Source of the DNA: Anaerocolumna jejuensis DSM 15929 | GTDB lineage: Bacteria; Bacillota; Clostridia; Lachnospirales; Lachnospiraceae | NCBI RefSeq assembly: GCF_900142215.1 | Contig: NZ_FRAC01000025.1 | Location: forward strand, 1 to 64,000 | Length of the DNA stretch: 64,000 bases | Reading direction: 5' to 3' | Part shown: one piece after another, positions 31,647 through 41,537 of the stretch | Numbering within the stretch: position 1 is the first letter of the stretch | Layout of the letters: the number at the start of each line of letters is the position of its first letter | Translations under genes and position numbers: made by a program | The notes under the pieces: model-generated | Databases searched by the model: none | Seen by the model: only the letters and a program-made list of their open reading frames with translations | Told to the model about the DNA's origin: nothing

Positions 31647-34499
31647 TTATACCACCGCCTCTTTGTGCTCCTCAAGCATTTTCTTAATATAATAACCAGT
31701 ATAGGAATTGGGCATTTCCGCTACATCTTCCGGAGTTCCCTTGGCAATAACAGTGCCGCCCTTGTCTCCTCCTTCCGGTCCCATATCAATAATATAATCC
31801 GCTGTCTTAATAACATCCAGATTGTGTTCAATTACTACGACGGAGTTTCCGCCTTCGGAAAGTCTCCTTAATATTTCAATAAGCTTGTGGACATCCGCAA
31901 AATGCAGTCCTGTGGTAGGTTCATCCAGGATATAGATTGTCCTTCCGGTACTGCGCTTGCTAAGCTCTGCAGCAAGCTTTATTCTTTGGGCCTCGCCGCC
32001 GGATAATGTTGTGGAGGGTTGTCCCAGGCGGATATAGGAAAGTCCTACGTCATAAAGGGTTTCTATCTTTCTTCTGATGGAAGGCATATTTTCAAAAAAC
32101 TTCATAGCCTCCTCTACCGTCATATCAAGGACATCATAGATATTCTTTCCCTTATAACGGACTTCCAGGGTCTCACGGTTGTAGCGTTTGCCGCCGCAGA
32201 CTTCACAGGGCACATATACATCCGGCAGGAAATTCATTTCAATTTTGATGATACCATCGCCTGAGCAGGCTTCACAGCGTCCGCCCTTTACATTGAAGCT
32301 GAATCTTCCTTTGGTATATCCCTTCATCTTTGCATCGGCAGTTGCTGCAAATAAGTCTCTTATCTGGTCAAATACTCCCGTATAAGTAGCGGGATTGGAC
32401 CTTGGTGTCCTGCCAATGGGTGACTGGTCTATGTTAATTACCTTGTCTAATCTCTCTATTCCAAGCATTTCGGCATGTTTTCCAGGGATGCAGCGGGCCC
32501 TGTTTAAATCTCTGGCAAGGCGTTTTTGAAGAATCTCTGTTACCAGAGAACTCTTGCCGGAACCGGATACACCCGTTACACAGGTCATAATACCAAGTGG
32601 AATATCTACTGTAACATTCTTAAGATTATTCTCGCTGGCACCCTTGATAGTGAGATATCCCGTTGGCTTTCTTCTTTCCTCGGGTACCGGAATCTTGATT
32701 CTGCCGCTCAGATAGGCTCCTGTTATGGATTCCTCCACCTGCATAATCTCTTCAGCGGTTCCCTCTGCTATGACCTCACCGCCGTGCTCTCCTGCTCCCG
32801 GTCCGATATCTATAATATAATCAGCAGCAAACATGGTGTCCTCATCATGCTCTACTACAATCAGCGTATTGCCTAACTCCTTCAGATTTTTTAAGGTCTT
32901 TAACAGCTTATCATTGTCTCTTTGATGAAGGCCAATGCTGGGCTCATCCAAAATATAGGCAACTCCCACCAGACCGGAGCCAATCTGGGTGGCAAGACGT
33001 ATTCTCTGTGCTTCTCCGCCCGAAAGGGTTCCCGTAGCTCTGGACAGGGACAGGTAATCCAAGCCCACGTCCATCAGGAAGCCAACTCTGGCTCTGATTT
33101 CTTTTAACACCAGTTCACCGATTTTAAGCTGAGTAGGTGTCAAATCCAGATTATTCATAAAGACGCTCAGATCCCTGATGGAATATCCGGTAACCTCTGC
33201 GATATTTTTATCTCCGACAGTAACCGCCAGTGCTCCCTTTTTCAGCCTCTTACCGCCGCACTCTTTACAGGGTGTGGTCTTCATAAAGGTCTCATATTCC
33301 TGCTTTGTACCTTCAGAACCGGTTTCCCGGTAGCGTCTTTCCACGTTTTTGATTAATCCTTCAAAGGCAACATCATAAATTCCCTCGCCTCTTTGCCCTC
33401 TGTATTTGACCTTTACTACCTTGCCGCCGGTTCCATGCATAATCATATGCCTGATATTATCCGGCAGGTCATTATAGGGAGTGTCCAGGCTGAACTTATA
33501 TTCCTTTGCCAGGGCTTCCAGTGTACATCTTGTATAGCTGGACTTATCCGTTGCCGACTGCCAGCCAAGCACTGCAATGGCCCCTTCTGCAAGACTTAAG
33601 GAGCCGTCCGGGATAATCAGTTCCTCTGCAAATTCCATTTTAATTCCAAGTCCATGGCATTCCGGGCAGGCACCAAAGGGATTGTTAAAGGAAAAGCTTC
33701 TGGGCTCTATTTCTTCGATACTGATATTACAATCCGGACAGGAGAAATTCTGGCTGAAGCTTAAGGTCTCTTCCCCGCCCACATCTATTATCAGCAGACC
33801 TTCCGAAAGCTTAAGCACACTCTCAATGGAATCGGAAAGCCGCTTTTCAATTCCGGTCTTTACAATCAGACGGTCCACAATAATTTCAATCGTATGTTTT
33901 ATGTTTTTATCCAGTTTGATTTCTTCTGTCAGCTCATAAAGATGTCCGTCAATCATAACACGGATATAACCGCTCTTCTTGGCCTGTTCCAGGAGCTTTA
34001 CATGCTCTCCTTTTCTACCTCTTACTACGGGAGCCAAAAGCTGTATCCTGCTGCCTTCCTTTAAGCGCATGATTTCATCCACCATCTGGTCAACTGTCTG
34101 CTTCTTGATTTCCTTCCCGCATTTCGGGCAGTGGGGAATTCCTACTCTGGCATATAGCAAACGAAAATAATCATATATTTCCGTTACCGTTCCTACCGTA
34201 GAACGGGGATTCCGGTTGGTAGACTTCTGGTCAATGGAAATGGCCGGAGAAAGTCCTTCTATGCTTTCAACATTCGGCTTCTCCATCTGCCCCAGGAATT
34301 GTCTTGCATAGGAGGAAAGAGATTCCATGTACCTTCTCTGCCCTTCTGCATATATGGTATCAAAGGCCAGAGAGGATTTACCGGAGCCGCTGAGCCCCGT
34401 CAATACGACAAATTCATCTCTCGGAATGTTGACACTGATATTTTTTAAATTATGTTCTTTTGCTCCTCTGATTTTTATATAATGTTTCTTATCAGCCAT
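31647..34499 (-). CDS. uvrA: Excinuclease ABC subunit A
   Basis: A 950-residue full-length UvrA. There are two ABC ATPase modules: Walker A GLSGSGKSS near residue 33 and GVSGSGKSSL near 640, with two LSGGEAQR signatures and ILDEPSIGLH/ILDEPTTGLH Walker B motifs. Zinc fingers are visible as CPKCGKE, CPDC...CPEC and CEAC...CEVC. UvrA finds bulky DNA damage and loads UvrB. It lies downstream of uvrB in the same direction with a 220-bp gap (34500-34719), so it may have its own promoter; nothing else was seen in that gap. Confidence 0.97.
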   Translation of the reverse strand: MADKKHYIKIRGAKEHNLKNISVNIPRDEFVVLTGLSGSGKSSLAFDTIYAEGQRRYMESLSSYARQFLGQMEKPNVESIEGLSPAISIDQKSTNRNPRSTVGTVTEIYDYFRLLYARVGIPHCPKCGKEIKKQTVDQMVDEIMRLKEGSRIQLLAPVVRGRKGEHVKLLEQAKKSGYIRVMIDGHLYELTEEIKLDKNIKHTIEIIVDRLIVKTGIEKRLSDSIESVLKLSEGLLIIDVGGEETLSFSQNFSCPDCNISIEEIEPRSFSFNNPFGACPECHGLGIKMEFAEELIIPDGSLSLAEGAIAVLGWQSATDKSSYTRCTLEALAKEYKFSLDTPYNDLPDNIRHMIMHGTGGKVVKVKYRGQRGEGIYDVAFEGLIKNVERRYRETGSEGTKQEYETFMKTTPCKECGGKRLKKGALAVTVGDKNIAEVTGYSIRDLSVFMNNLDLTPTQLKIGELVLKEIRARVGFLMDVGLDYLSLSRATGTLSGGEAQRIRLATQIGSGLVGVAYILDEPSIGLHQRDNDKLLKTLKNLKELGNTLIVVEHDEDTMFAADYIIDIGPGAGEHGGEVIAEGTAEEIMQVEESITGAYLSGRIKIPVPEERRKPTGYLTIKGASENNLKNVTVDIPLGIMTCVTGVSGSGKSSLVTEILQKRLARDLNRARCIPGKHAEMLGIERLDKVINIDQSPIGRTPRSNPATYTGVFDQIRDLFAATADAKMKGYTKGRFSFNVKGGRCEACSGDGIIKIEMNFLPDVYVPCEVCGGKRYNRETLEVRYKGKNIYDVLDMTVEEAMKFFENMPSIRRKIETLYDVGLSYIRLGQPSTTLSGGEAQRIKLAAELSKRSTGRTIYILDEPTTGLHFADVHKLIEILRRLSEGGNSVVVIEHNLDVIKTADYIIDMGPEGGDKGGTVIAKGTPEDVAEMPNSYTGYYIKKMLEEHKEAVV

Positions 34500-34719
34500 T
34501 ATTACCTCTCTTCCGGATATTGCATCTAATGTCCTTCTGTTTCTTATCTATACAGCCTGAAACCTGTAGCTTTTCTCTATATTTTATTTGCCCCGCAATT
34601 ACATAGCTGTGCATTTAAATAAAAATTAAATTATATAACCTTTTTCAATTATCGCATTTACTACATTAAAGTATATTTACGGCATCAGACAGTATATTAC
34701 GACGGCAGCACCTTTTATC

Positions 34720-36711
34720 TTAATCTTCGTCCATTGAATTCAGCTGCTTCTTCAATTCCAGCAAATGATCCCTTAACTGGGCTGCCAGCTCAAAATTAAG
34801 CTCAGCCGCAGCGGTCTGCATATTCTTTGTAATCTTCTTTATTACACCCTCCAGCTCTTTTCTTGTCATGGATTCCGGATCCTTATCCATCTTATAGAAG
34901 TCCTTATCCGCTTTCTTGGAGATTCGGATCAACTCTCTTACCTTCTTCTGGATGGTAGTCGGTGTAATTCCATGTTCCTCATTATATTTCTGCTGAATAC
35001 CCCTTCTTCGGTTGGTCTCTGATATGGCCTTATGCATGGATTCCGTTATTTTATCCGCATACATGATTACCCTTCCTTCCGAATTACGGGCAGCACGTCC
35101 AATGGTCTGAATCAGAGAGGTCTCCGAGCGCAGGAAGCCTTCCTTGTCCGCATCCAGTATGGCAACCAGCGTAATCTCCGGAATGTCAAGTCCCTCTCGT
35201 AAAAGGTTGATTCCCACCAGAACATCAAAGACATCCATACGCATATCCCGGATAATCTCCGAACGCTCCAGTGTATCGATATCTGAATGAAGATATTTTA
35301 CCCGGATGCCAACATCCCGCATATAGTCGGTCAGATCCTCCGCCATACGCTTCGTCAGCGTAGTCACCAGAATCTTATTCTTATTTGCGGTTTCTTTATT
35401 TACTTCTCCGATCAGGTCATCAATTTGTCCGTTAACCGGCCTTACAAAAACCTCCGGGTCCAAGAGACCGGTAGGCCTGATAATCTGCTCTGTGCGCATA
35501 AGCTCATGCTCCTGCTCATACACGGACGGGGTGGCAGAAACAAACATCATCTGATTGATTTTACTTTCAAATTCCCCAAAATTCAAGGGCCTGTTATCTT
35601 TGGCTGAGGGCAGACGGAAGCCAAAGTCCACCAGAGTGCTTTTTCTGGCCTGGTCCCCTGCATACATACCCCGTACCTGAGGAACGGTGATATGGGATTC
35701 ATCTACAATAATCAGGAAGTCATCAGGAAAATAGTCTATGAGCGTATGGGGTGTACTGCCAGGTGCCTGCCCGGATAGATGTCTGGAATAATTCTCAATA
35801 CCGGAGCAAAAACCCGTCTCTCTTAGCATCTCTATATCAAAATTGGTCCTTTCTGCAATTCTCTGTGCCTCTAAGAGCTTGTCCTCACTCTTAAAGTAAC
35901 GCACCCTCTCTTCCATCTCTTCCTGTATGGTGTTAATGGCTCCCTCCAGCTTCTCCTGAGACACCACATAGTGGGAGGCGGGAAAGATTGCAATATGCTC
36001 CAGCGTACATTTAATTTCACCGGTAAGAACATCAATCTCTGTAATACGGTCTATTTCATCCCCGAAAAACTCCACCCGGATTGCCCGGTCATCGGAGGTT
36101 ACGGGGAATATCTCTACTACATCTCCATTTACACGGAAGGTTCCGCGCTTAAAATCCATGTTGTTCCTGGTGTACTGCAAGTCCACCAGTTTTCTTAATA
36201 TCTCATCCCGTTCCCTGACCATACCGGGACGCAGGGAAATAACCATCTCCTGATAATCAATGGGATCTCCCAAGCCGTAGATACAGGAAACGCTGGCTAC
36301 AATAATAACATCTCTTCTCTCAGAAAGTGCCGCAGTGGCAGAGTGTCTCAGCTTATCAATCTCATCGTTGATTGCGGAATCCTTCTCTATATAAGTATCT
36401 GTGGAGGGAACATATGCTTCCGGCTGGTAATAATCGTAGTAGCTGACGAAATATTCAACGGAATTCTCAGGAAAGAATTCTTTAAATTCACCATAGAGCT
36501 GTGCCGCCAGAGTCTTATTATGGGCAATTATGAGAGTAGGGCGGTTCAAGGCCTGGATTACATTTGCCATAGTAAAGGTCTTACCGGACCCGGTGACACC
36601 AAGTAAGGTCTCAAATTGGTTTCCTTCTTTAAAACCCTTTACAAGCTGTTTTATCGCTTCGGGCTGGTCCCCTGTGGGCGCATACTCCGATACTAGCTTA
36701 AAATCACTCAT
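34720..36711 (-). CDS. uvrB: Excinuclease ABC subunit B
   Basis: A 663-residue UvrB. Helicase motif I is GVTGSGKTFT, the beta-hairpin is YYDYYQPEAYVPSTDTYIEK, and the C-terminal UVR coiled coil lies at about 622-657 (LEGVIKKITKNMQTAAAELN). I start it at ATG 36711 (MSDFKLVSEYAPTGDQPEAI) behind AAAGGA, the family's normal N-terminus. The frame is open to 36819 but that stretch is leader. A LexA-type box and a strong promoter lie upstream. Confidence 0.96.
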   Translation of the reverse strand: MSDFKLVSEYAPTGDQPEAIKQLVKGFKEGNQFETLLGVTGSGKTFTMANVIQALNRPTLIIAHNKTLAAQLYGEFKEFFPENSVEYFVSYYDYYQPEAYVPSTDTYIEKDSAINDEIDKLRHSATAALSERRDVIIVASVSCIYGLGDPIDYQEMVISLRPGMVRERDEILRKLVDLQYTRNNMDFKRGTFRVNGDVVEIFPVTSDDRAIRVEFFGDEIDRITEIDVLTGEIKCTLEHIAIFPASHYVVSQEKLEGAINTIQEEMEERVRYFKSEDKLLEAQRIAERTNFDIEMLRETGFCSGIENYSRHLSGQAPGSTPHTLIDYFPDDFLIIVDESHITVPQVRGMYAGDQARKSTLVDFGFRLPSAKDNRPLNFGEFESKINQMMFVSATPSVYEQEHELMRTEQIIRPTGLLDPEVFVRPVNGQIDDLIGEVNKETANKNKILVTTLTKRMAEDLTDYMRDVGIRVKYLHSDIDTLERSEIIRDMRMDVFDVLVGINLLREGLDIPEITLVAILDADKEGFLRSETSLIQTIGRAARNSEGRVIMYADKITESMHKAISETNRRRGIQQKYNEEHGITPTTIQKKVRELIRISKKADKDFYKMDKDPESMTRKELEGVIKKITKNMQTAAAELNFELAAQLRDHLLELKKQLNSMDED

Positions 36712-36839
36712 GCTGCTATCCTTTCTTTTTGTCTTACTGTATCCTTCTATTCTTCTATCAGTATGGGCTTCCCAGGCATGCTTTAACATCCCTTTCCCAT
36801 AATGACGCAGTTTTTCCAAATATCGAATAATTTCAAGTC

Positions 36840-36890
36840 ATTATATCATATCTGAATTTTGAATGCAATAATTTTTCGAATGTCTGTTCT
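36840..36890 (-). promoter_or_regulatory. uvrB promoter with LexA (SOS) box
   Basis: On the minus strand TTGCAT (36868-36863) and TATAAT (36845-36840) are 17 bases apart. Just upstream, CGAATGTCTGTTCT (36877-36890, plus strand) matches the Gram-positive LexA consensus CGAAC-N4-GTTCG at eight of ten positions. It is consistent with DNA-damage induction of uvrB. Confidence 0.65.
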
Positions 36891-36904
36891 ATATCCAGAT
36901 ATAG

Positions 36905-36975
36905 AAAAGCAGGCAGCCAATATCGGATTCCTTGTTACTTTTTACAGTAATCCCTTGATATCAGCTCCTGCTTTT
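36905..36975 (-). terminator. Terminator of the ftsEX-M23-S41 transcript
   Basis: AAAAGCAGG (36905-36913) pairs with CCTGCTTTT (36967-36975), with ATATC/GATAT and GGATT/AATCC pairings nested inside. It lies between the S41 protease stop and the uvrB promoter and has a T-rich tail on the minus strand. Confidence 0.6.
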
Positions 36976-37023
36976 TCCAGCTTTGTTATTATATTTTTAT
37001 GAAGAGAAAATTTACCACATCTA

Positions 37024-38271
37024 TTACTTTTCTTTAATCTGCTTATTCAGTATCTGTAAAGCTTTTTGAAGCTGATTGTCTTCACTCTTATCAATTACTA
37101 CCTTCTGGCGAAGTGATTCTTTCAGCTCTACCGTTACATCCGGTGTAATACCAATCTTATGGATATTTCTTCCCTTTGGCGTATAATATTTGGAAACCGT
37201 TACCTTAATGGCTGTTCCGTCATTTAAAGGAAGGATGGATTGTACGATACCCTTTCCAAAGCTTGTGGTACCAACAAGAGTTCCCTTCTTATAATCCTGA
37301 ATAGCTCCGGCAAAGATTTCTGAAGCACTGGCGCTGTTGCCGTTAATAAGGACAGCCAAAGGCTTATTAAATTCTTCCTTGCCATCGGATTTGTATTCAT
37401 CACGGTTACCATATTTATCTTCGGTATAAACAATCATTCCTGAAGGAAGCATACGTTTTAACATATCCACTACGGTATCAAGAAGTCCGCCGGGATTATT
37501 TCTGATATCTATAACAAGCCCTTTTTCTCCCTGCTTTTCAAGGTCATCAACAGCAGCGCGGAACTGCTCGGCAGTTACTTCATCAAATTCGGAAACTGCA
37601 ATATATCCGATTTTATTATCCAGCATTTGATATTCAATGGTAGGAACTTCAACCTTTTTTCTTACTATGGTATAATCAACGGGCTTCGATTTACCTTCTC
37701 TTATAATGGAAACAGTTACCTTCGAACCCTCTTCGCCTTTGATTTTACCGACTACCTCTGTAATATCCTTGCCCGTTACTTCTTCTCCGTTTACTTTATA
37801 CAGCACATCTCCGGGCAAAATACCTGCCTTGTTAGCAGGACCGCCCACAAAGGGCTTCACAATGGAAAGAATTCCAGTCTTTGCATCTGCGGATACCGTT
37901 GCTCCAATGCCATAATAAATACCGCTGGAGGATTCCATTAAAGCCGCATATTCATCCTTGGTATAATATACGGAATAAGGGTCCTTCAGACTTGACAGCA
38001 GTCCTTTGTATATCCCCTCTGCCATGGTGTTCTTATCCACATCTTCCATATAATATTTATTTATCAGACCTTCCAGTCTATCAATCTTTTCCATGACATC
38101 CTGGTCTGTGACCTCGGTCTTTGCAGCACTGGTATTCTCTGTCTTTACATTTGTATTTTCCCTTGTGAGATTTTCATTTATCTTGTTTGCAAAGACTGTA
38201 ACAACAATTGCCATGATAACAAATGTTGCGGCCAACCCGGATAAAAATCCGTTGAGAAATTTATTCTTCAT
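37024..38271 (-). CDS. S41-family carboxy-terminal processing peptidase (CtpA-like)
   Basis: A 415-residue membrane-anchored protease: one N-terminal transmembrane segment (about 8-29), a PDZ domain (about 95-185, with GILPGDVLYKVNGEEV) and the peptidase core with the Ser of NGNSASASEIFAGA and the Lys of TSFGKGIVQ forming the Ser/Lys dyad. It ends with YYTPKGRNIHKIGITPDV, as in the family. CtpA enzymes process exported or envelope proteins, and in this cluster probably cell-wall hydrolase or division components. It follows the M23 gene by 81 bases. Confidence 0.92.
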   Translation of the reverse strand: MKNKFLNGFLSGLAATFVIMAIVVTVFANKINENLTRENTNVKTENTSAAKTEVTDQDVMEKIDRLEGLINKYYMEDVDKNTMAEGIYKGLLSSLKDPYSVYYTKDEYAALMESSSGIYYGIGATVSADAKTGILSIVKPFVGGPANKAGILPGDVLYKVNGEEVTGKDITEVVGKIKGEEGSKVTVSIIREGKSKPVDYTIVRKKVEVPTIEYQMLDNKIGYIAVSEFDEVTAEQFRAAVDDLEKQGEKGLVIDIRNNPGGLLDTVVDMLKRMLPSGMIVYTEDKYGNRDEYKSDGKEEFNKPLAVLINGNSASASEIFAGAIQDYKKGTLVGTTSFGKGIVQSILPLNDGTAIKVTVSKYYTPKGRNIHKIGITPDVTVELKESLRQKVVIDKSEDNQLQKALQILNKQIKEK

Positions 38272-38352
38272 CGCTTTTAACCTCTTTTCTGGGTCAGTCG
38301 GTCCTGGGCTGCCCCTAATCTATTGTCTTTTGCTTCTGTATTTCTGTCTGCT

Positions 38353-39756
38353 CTAATTGCTGACATAATTCAACGGATTCTTATAATCGTTGTTCACCGT
38401 AACAGCAAAATGCAGATGGGAGCCTGTCGATATACCCGTTGAGCCGACCAAAGCAATCTCCTGTCCCTGGCTCACTTCATCTCCCGCAGATACCAGAAGC
38501 TTGGAACAGTGCATATAGATAGTATAGGTACTGTTTCCATGATAAATCATAATATAATTACCGCCTGAAACACTATAAGCTGCCGTTACCACACTGCCTC
38601 CTGCCGCAGCTATGATTTTCGTTCCGGTAGGTGCTCCGATATCAATTCCCTTATGGTATGTACTCGCTCCTTCCGTAGGCTGGCTGCGGTACCCGAAACC
38701 GGAGGTAATTCTGCTGCTGGAAGGAACAGGCCAGATAAAGCCTTGAACTGAAGCCCCGGAAGAACCACCGTTATCAGAAGAGCTATTATCGGAAGAACCG
38801 CTATTATTGTCAGAAGAACTATTATCCGCTGAAGAATTATCTGTCCCTGAGTTCTGAGCTTCCTGCTGTTTTCTGTTTTCTTCTTCCTGCTTTCTTTTCT
38901 CTTCCTCTTCCTTTCTCCTGCGTTCTTCTTCCTCCTTCTTCCTTCGTTCCTCTTCTTCAATTCTCTTTCTTTGCGCCTCTAAAAGCTGTTCAATTACATT
39001 TTCCTGGTCATCAATCTTCTGGCTGTACTGAGCGGACAATGTCTGGCTCTTCTCAATATTGCCCTCGTATTTGGCGACCTCTGTCCCTTTATCCTTGACC
39101 AGCTTCTCTATTGTACCCTGTTCGAAGGTTTTCTCATCCTTTATATTTTTAAGTTCCTCTAACTGGGCCTTTTGCTCCTTTTCCTTCTTGGTTACCTCCT
39201 CTTTCAGGCGCTTATAGTTCTCTAAAAGCCCATTATCATACTCTGTGATTTTCTCCTTATATTCCATCTGGTTAAGCATATCGGAAAAGTTATCGGATTG
39301 TATGAGTATCTCTAAAATCCCTATATCTCCATTCTCATACATATACTTAATGCGGCTTTTCATAATGGAATACTGTTCTTTTTCTTTGTCCTTTGCTTTT
39401 GCTAATTCTGCCTTTGTTGCTTTTAAATTACTGTTTGCTGTTTTAATCTTTCCTTCAAGCTTATCGACTTCACCAGTCAGCTTGTTTAACTCCATATCCA
39501 GTTTTTCGATATAGTTAAGTATATCATTTTTTTCTTTTTCTAATTCCTTTATTTTAGATTCTGTTTCTTCCTTTTTTTGCTCCAGTGCTGTTTTATTATT
39601 TTTTGCCTTATCAATTTCTCCCGCATAGCCCAGAACACTTTGTCCGGCAAAAATAAAGACCAGAAAGAAAACCATAAAAAGCTTGCTTTTTCTGATTAGA
39701 AATTTTTTCTTATTGAAAGGATGGTTTTTAGCATCTGTATTTAATTCCTTTTTCAT
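38353..39756 (-). CDS. M23 peptidoglycan endopeptidase with coiled coil (EnvC/PcsB-like)
   Basis: A 467-residue exported murein hydrolase. An N-terminal membrane/signal segment (about 25-43) leads into a long coiled coil (48-250), a Glu/Arg-rich charged stretch, and a Ser/Asn/Asp low-complexity linker (about 300-340). The LytM domain has HKGIDIGAP (zinc His and Asp), later IYMHCS and the HLHF motif near the end. Its location directly downstream of ftsEX fits a hydrolase activated by FtsEX through the coiled coil. The start at 39756 uses GAAGAGGTG; the upstream in-frame GTG is part of that site. Confidence 0.93.
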   Translation of the reverse strand: MKKELNTDAKNHPFNKKKFLIRKSKLFMVFFLVFIFAGQSVLGYAGEIDKAKNNKTALEQKKEETESKIKELEKEKNDILNYIEKLDMELNKLTGEVDKLEGKIKTANSNLKATKAELAKAKDKEKEQYSIMKSRIKYMYENGDIGILEILIQSDNFSDMLNQMEYKEKITEYDNGLLENYKRLKEEVTKKEKEQKAQLEELKNIKDEKTFEQGTIEKLVKDKGTEVAKYEGNIEKSQTLSAQYSQKIDDQENVIEQLLEAQRKRIEEEERRKKEEEERRRKEEEEKRKQEEENRKQQEAQNSGTDNSSADNSSSDNNSGSSDNSSSDNGGSSGASVQGFIWPVPSSSRITSGFGYRSQPTEGASTYHKGIDIGAPTGTKIIAAAGGSVVTAAYSVSGGNYIMIYHGNSTYTIYMHCSKLLVSAGDEVSQGQEIALVGSTGISTGSHLHFAVTVNNDYKNPLNYVSN

Positions 39757-39787
39757 CCGCACCTCTTCCTTTTCTTTCGTCCAGCTC

Positions 39788-40702
39788 CTATTTCCCTTCC
39801 TTTAAATGAAGCTGCCTTCTTACTGTCAGAAAACTGCCAAAGAAACCGATTCCCACTCCCAAAATCAGGCACAGGGGTACCAGTGTCTTAAATATACCAT
39901 TAACCTCAATAAAATGAAAGGTCTGGAAAATATTATTGTATTTTCCGGAAATATAGACGATCAGCTTGTTATACATTATGTACAAAAATCCAAGAGGAAT
40001 GACCGAGCCTAAAATGCCGATGGTTACTCCTTCTACAATAAACGGTGCGCGGATAAAGGAATCCTTTGCTCCGATTAATTTCATAATTGCGATTTCTTCT
40101 TTCCTTACGGCAATTCCCATGGTAACCGTAGTATTTATCAAAAATATTGCCACGGCAAAGAGAATTATTATGATTGCTCCCGATACATACCCTACAAGGG
40201 CATTAAAGCTTTTAAAGGTATTGGCGACGGCATCGGAATAATTTACCTGCCTTACTCCGTCAAGTCCCTCTATGTAAGATACCAGCGTTTTTTGCATGGA
40301 AACATCGTTTAAGCGGACCGAATAAGAGGCTGAATCCTTTAAGGGGTTATCCTCTCCAAAGCTCTCGGCCAGCTCCTTGTTCACATATCTTTTCTTATAA
40401 TTTTCCCAGGTTTTCTCTGCGGATAGAAATTCAACAGAAGCAACTTCCGCTCTGGTTTTGATTTCATCCCCAATTTTATCAATCTGCTCCTGGCTGATAC
40501 CTTTATCAAAAAAAACCGTTACTCCCACTGAAGTTTCGGCTGTCTTAACCATATACTGAAAGTTCGCCACCACAAAATAAAAGATACCAAAGAGAAACAA
40601 ACAAGCGGCAATGGTCCCAACGGAAGCCGCAGAAAACATGCGGTTCCTGCGGATATTCTTAAAGCCCTGCTTCATGCTGTAAGCTACTGTACTAATACGC
40701 AT
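39788..40702 (-). CDS. ftsX: Cell-division ABC transporter permease FtsX
   Basis: A 304-residue protein with the FtsX topology: one transmembrane segment near the N-terminus (AASVGTIAACLFLFGIFYFV), a large extracellular loop (about 55-160), and three more segments (AIIIILFAVAIFLINTTVTM and two near the end). It transmits ATP-driven changes in FtsE to the extracellular M23 hydrolase encoded next. The start at 40702 overlaps the ftsE stop, behind AGAGGTGG. Confidence 0.95.
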   Translation of the reverse strand: MRISTVAYSMKQGFKNIRRNRMFSAASVGTIAACLFLFGIFYFVVANFQYMVKTAETSVGVTVFFDKGISQEQIDKIGDEIKTRAEVASVEFLSAEKTWENYKKRYVNKELAESFGEDNPLKDSASYSVRLNDVSMQKTLVSYIEGLDGVRQVNYSDAVANTFKSFNALVGYVSGAIIIILFAVAIFLINTTVTMGIAVRKEEIAIMKLIGAKDSFIRAPFIVEGVTIGILGSVIPLGFLYIMYNKLIVYISGKYNNIFQTFHFIEVNGIFKTLVPLCLILGVGIGFFGSFLTVRRQLHLKEGK

Positions 40703-41423
40703 TGGAATATCCACCTCTTTGCTCATCATTGATTAACACACCTTTATTCATGGTAATCACCCTCTTTTGCATTTTGTCAACGATATCCTTGTTATGTGTT
40801 ACCACAACGACAGTAGTTCCCCGCTTATTGATATCCTCCAGCAGCTTCATAATTTCCCAGGAATTCTTCGGGTCCAGATTACCGGTGGGCTCGTCGGCTA
40901 ATAAAATCACCGGATTATTGACCAGTGCCCTTGCCAGCGCCACTCTCTGCTGTTCTCCGCCGGATAGCTGCGTGGGCAGTGAATTCTGTTTCTCCAGTAA
41001 TCCCATCAGGGAAAGCATGAAAGGCACCTGCCTTCTGATAGTGCTTCCCGGTACTTCAACTACTCTCTGGGCAAATGCTACATTCTCATATACGTTACGG
41101 TCCTTTAACAGACGGAAATTCTGAAACACTACACCGATTCCCCTTCTGTATTTTGCCACCTGTCTGTGTTTCATTCGTGTCAAATCTTTAAAATTTACAT
41201 AAATCTTCCCGTTTGTCGGTTCAATCTCCTTTAAGATAAGCCTGATCAATGTCGATTTTCCCGAACCGCTGCTGCCAACAATAAAAACAAATTCACCTTT
41301 TTTTATCTGAAAGCTGATATTATTTATGGCAGGGATTCCTTTCTGGTAAGCCTTTGATACCCGGTCAAAAACAATAACCGGTGCATCTGCATCGTCTATT
41401 TCTTTGTTCCTGCTGTAATTCAT
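40692..41423 (-). CDS. ftsE: Cell-division ABC transporter ATPase FtsE
   Basis: A 243-residue ABC ATPase: Walker A GSSGSGKST, Q-loop VVFQNFRLL, signature LSGGEQQRVALARAL, Walker B VILLADEPTGNLDP and the H-loop VVVVTHN. The N-terminal FDRVSKAYQKGIPAINNISF matches FtsE. It is the first gene of the ftsE-ftsX-M23-S41 cluster. Confidence 0.96.
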   Translation of the reverse strand: MNYSRNKEIDDADAPVIVFDRVSKAYQKGIPAINNISFQIKKGEFVFIVGSSGSGKSTLIRLILKEIEPTNGKIYVNFKDLTRMKHRQVAKYRRGIGVVFQNFRLLKDRNVYENVAFAQRVVEVPGSTIRRQVPFMLSLMGLLEKQNSLPTQLSGGEQQRVALARALVNNPVILLADEPTGNLDPKNSWEIMKLLEDINKRGTTVVVVTHNKDIVDKMQKRVITMNKGVLINDEQRGGYSNAY

Positions 41424-41460
41424 TCTGCTTTATACCTTTCTAAACCCTGCTCTTTATCCG

Positions 41461-41506
41461 AAAAAAACAAAGAGGGAGAGCCAAAAGAGAAAGCCCTAAC
41501 CCTCTT
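41461..41506 (-). terminator. Terminator of the PucR/CdaR-type regulator gene
   Basis: AAGAGGG (41470-41476) pairs with CCCTCTT (41500-41506), with GCT/AGC inside, and on the minus strand is followed by TGTTTTTTT. It separates the regulator from ftsE. Confidence 0.8.
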
Positions 41507-41537
41507 ATCCCAACAATATGATATCTTAAGCTTCTCT

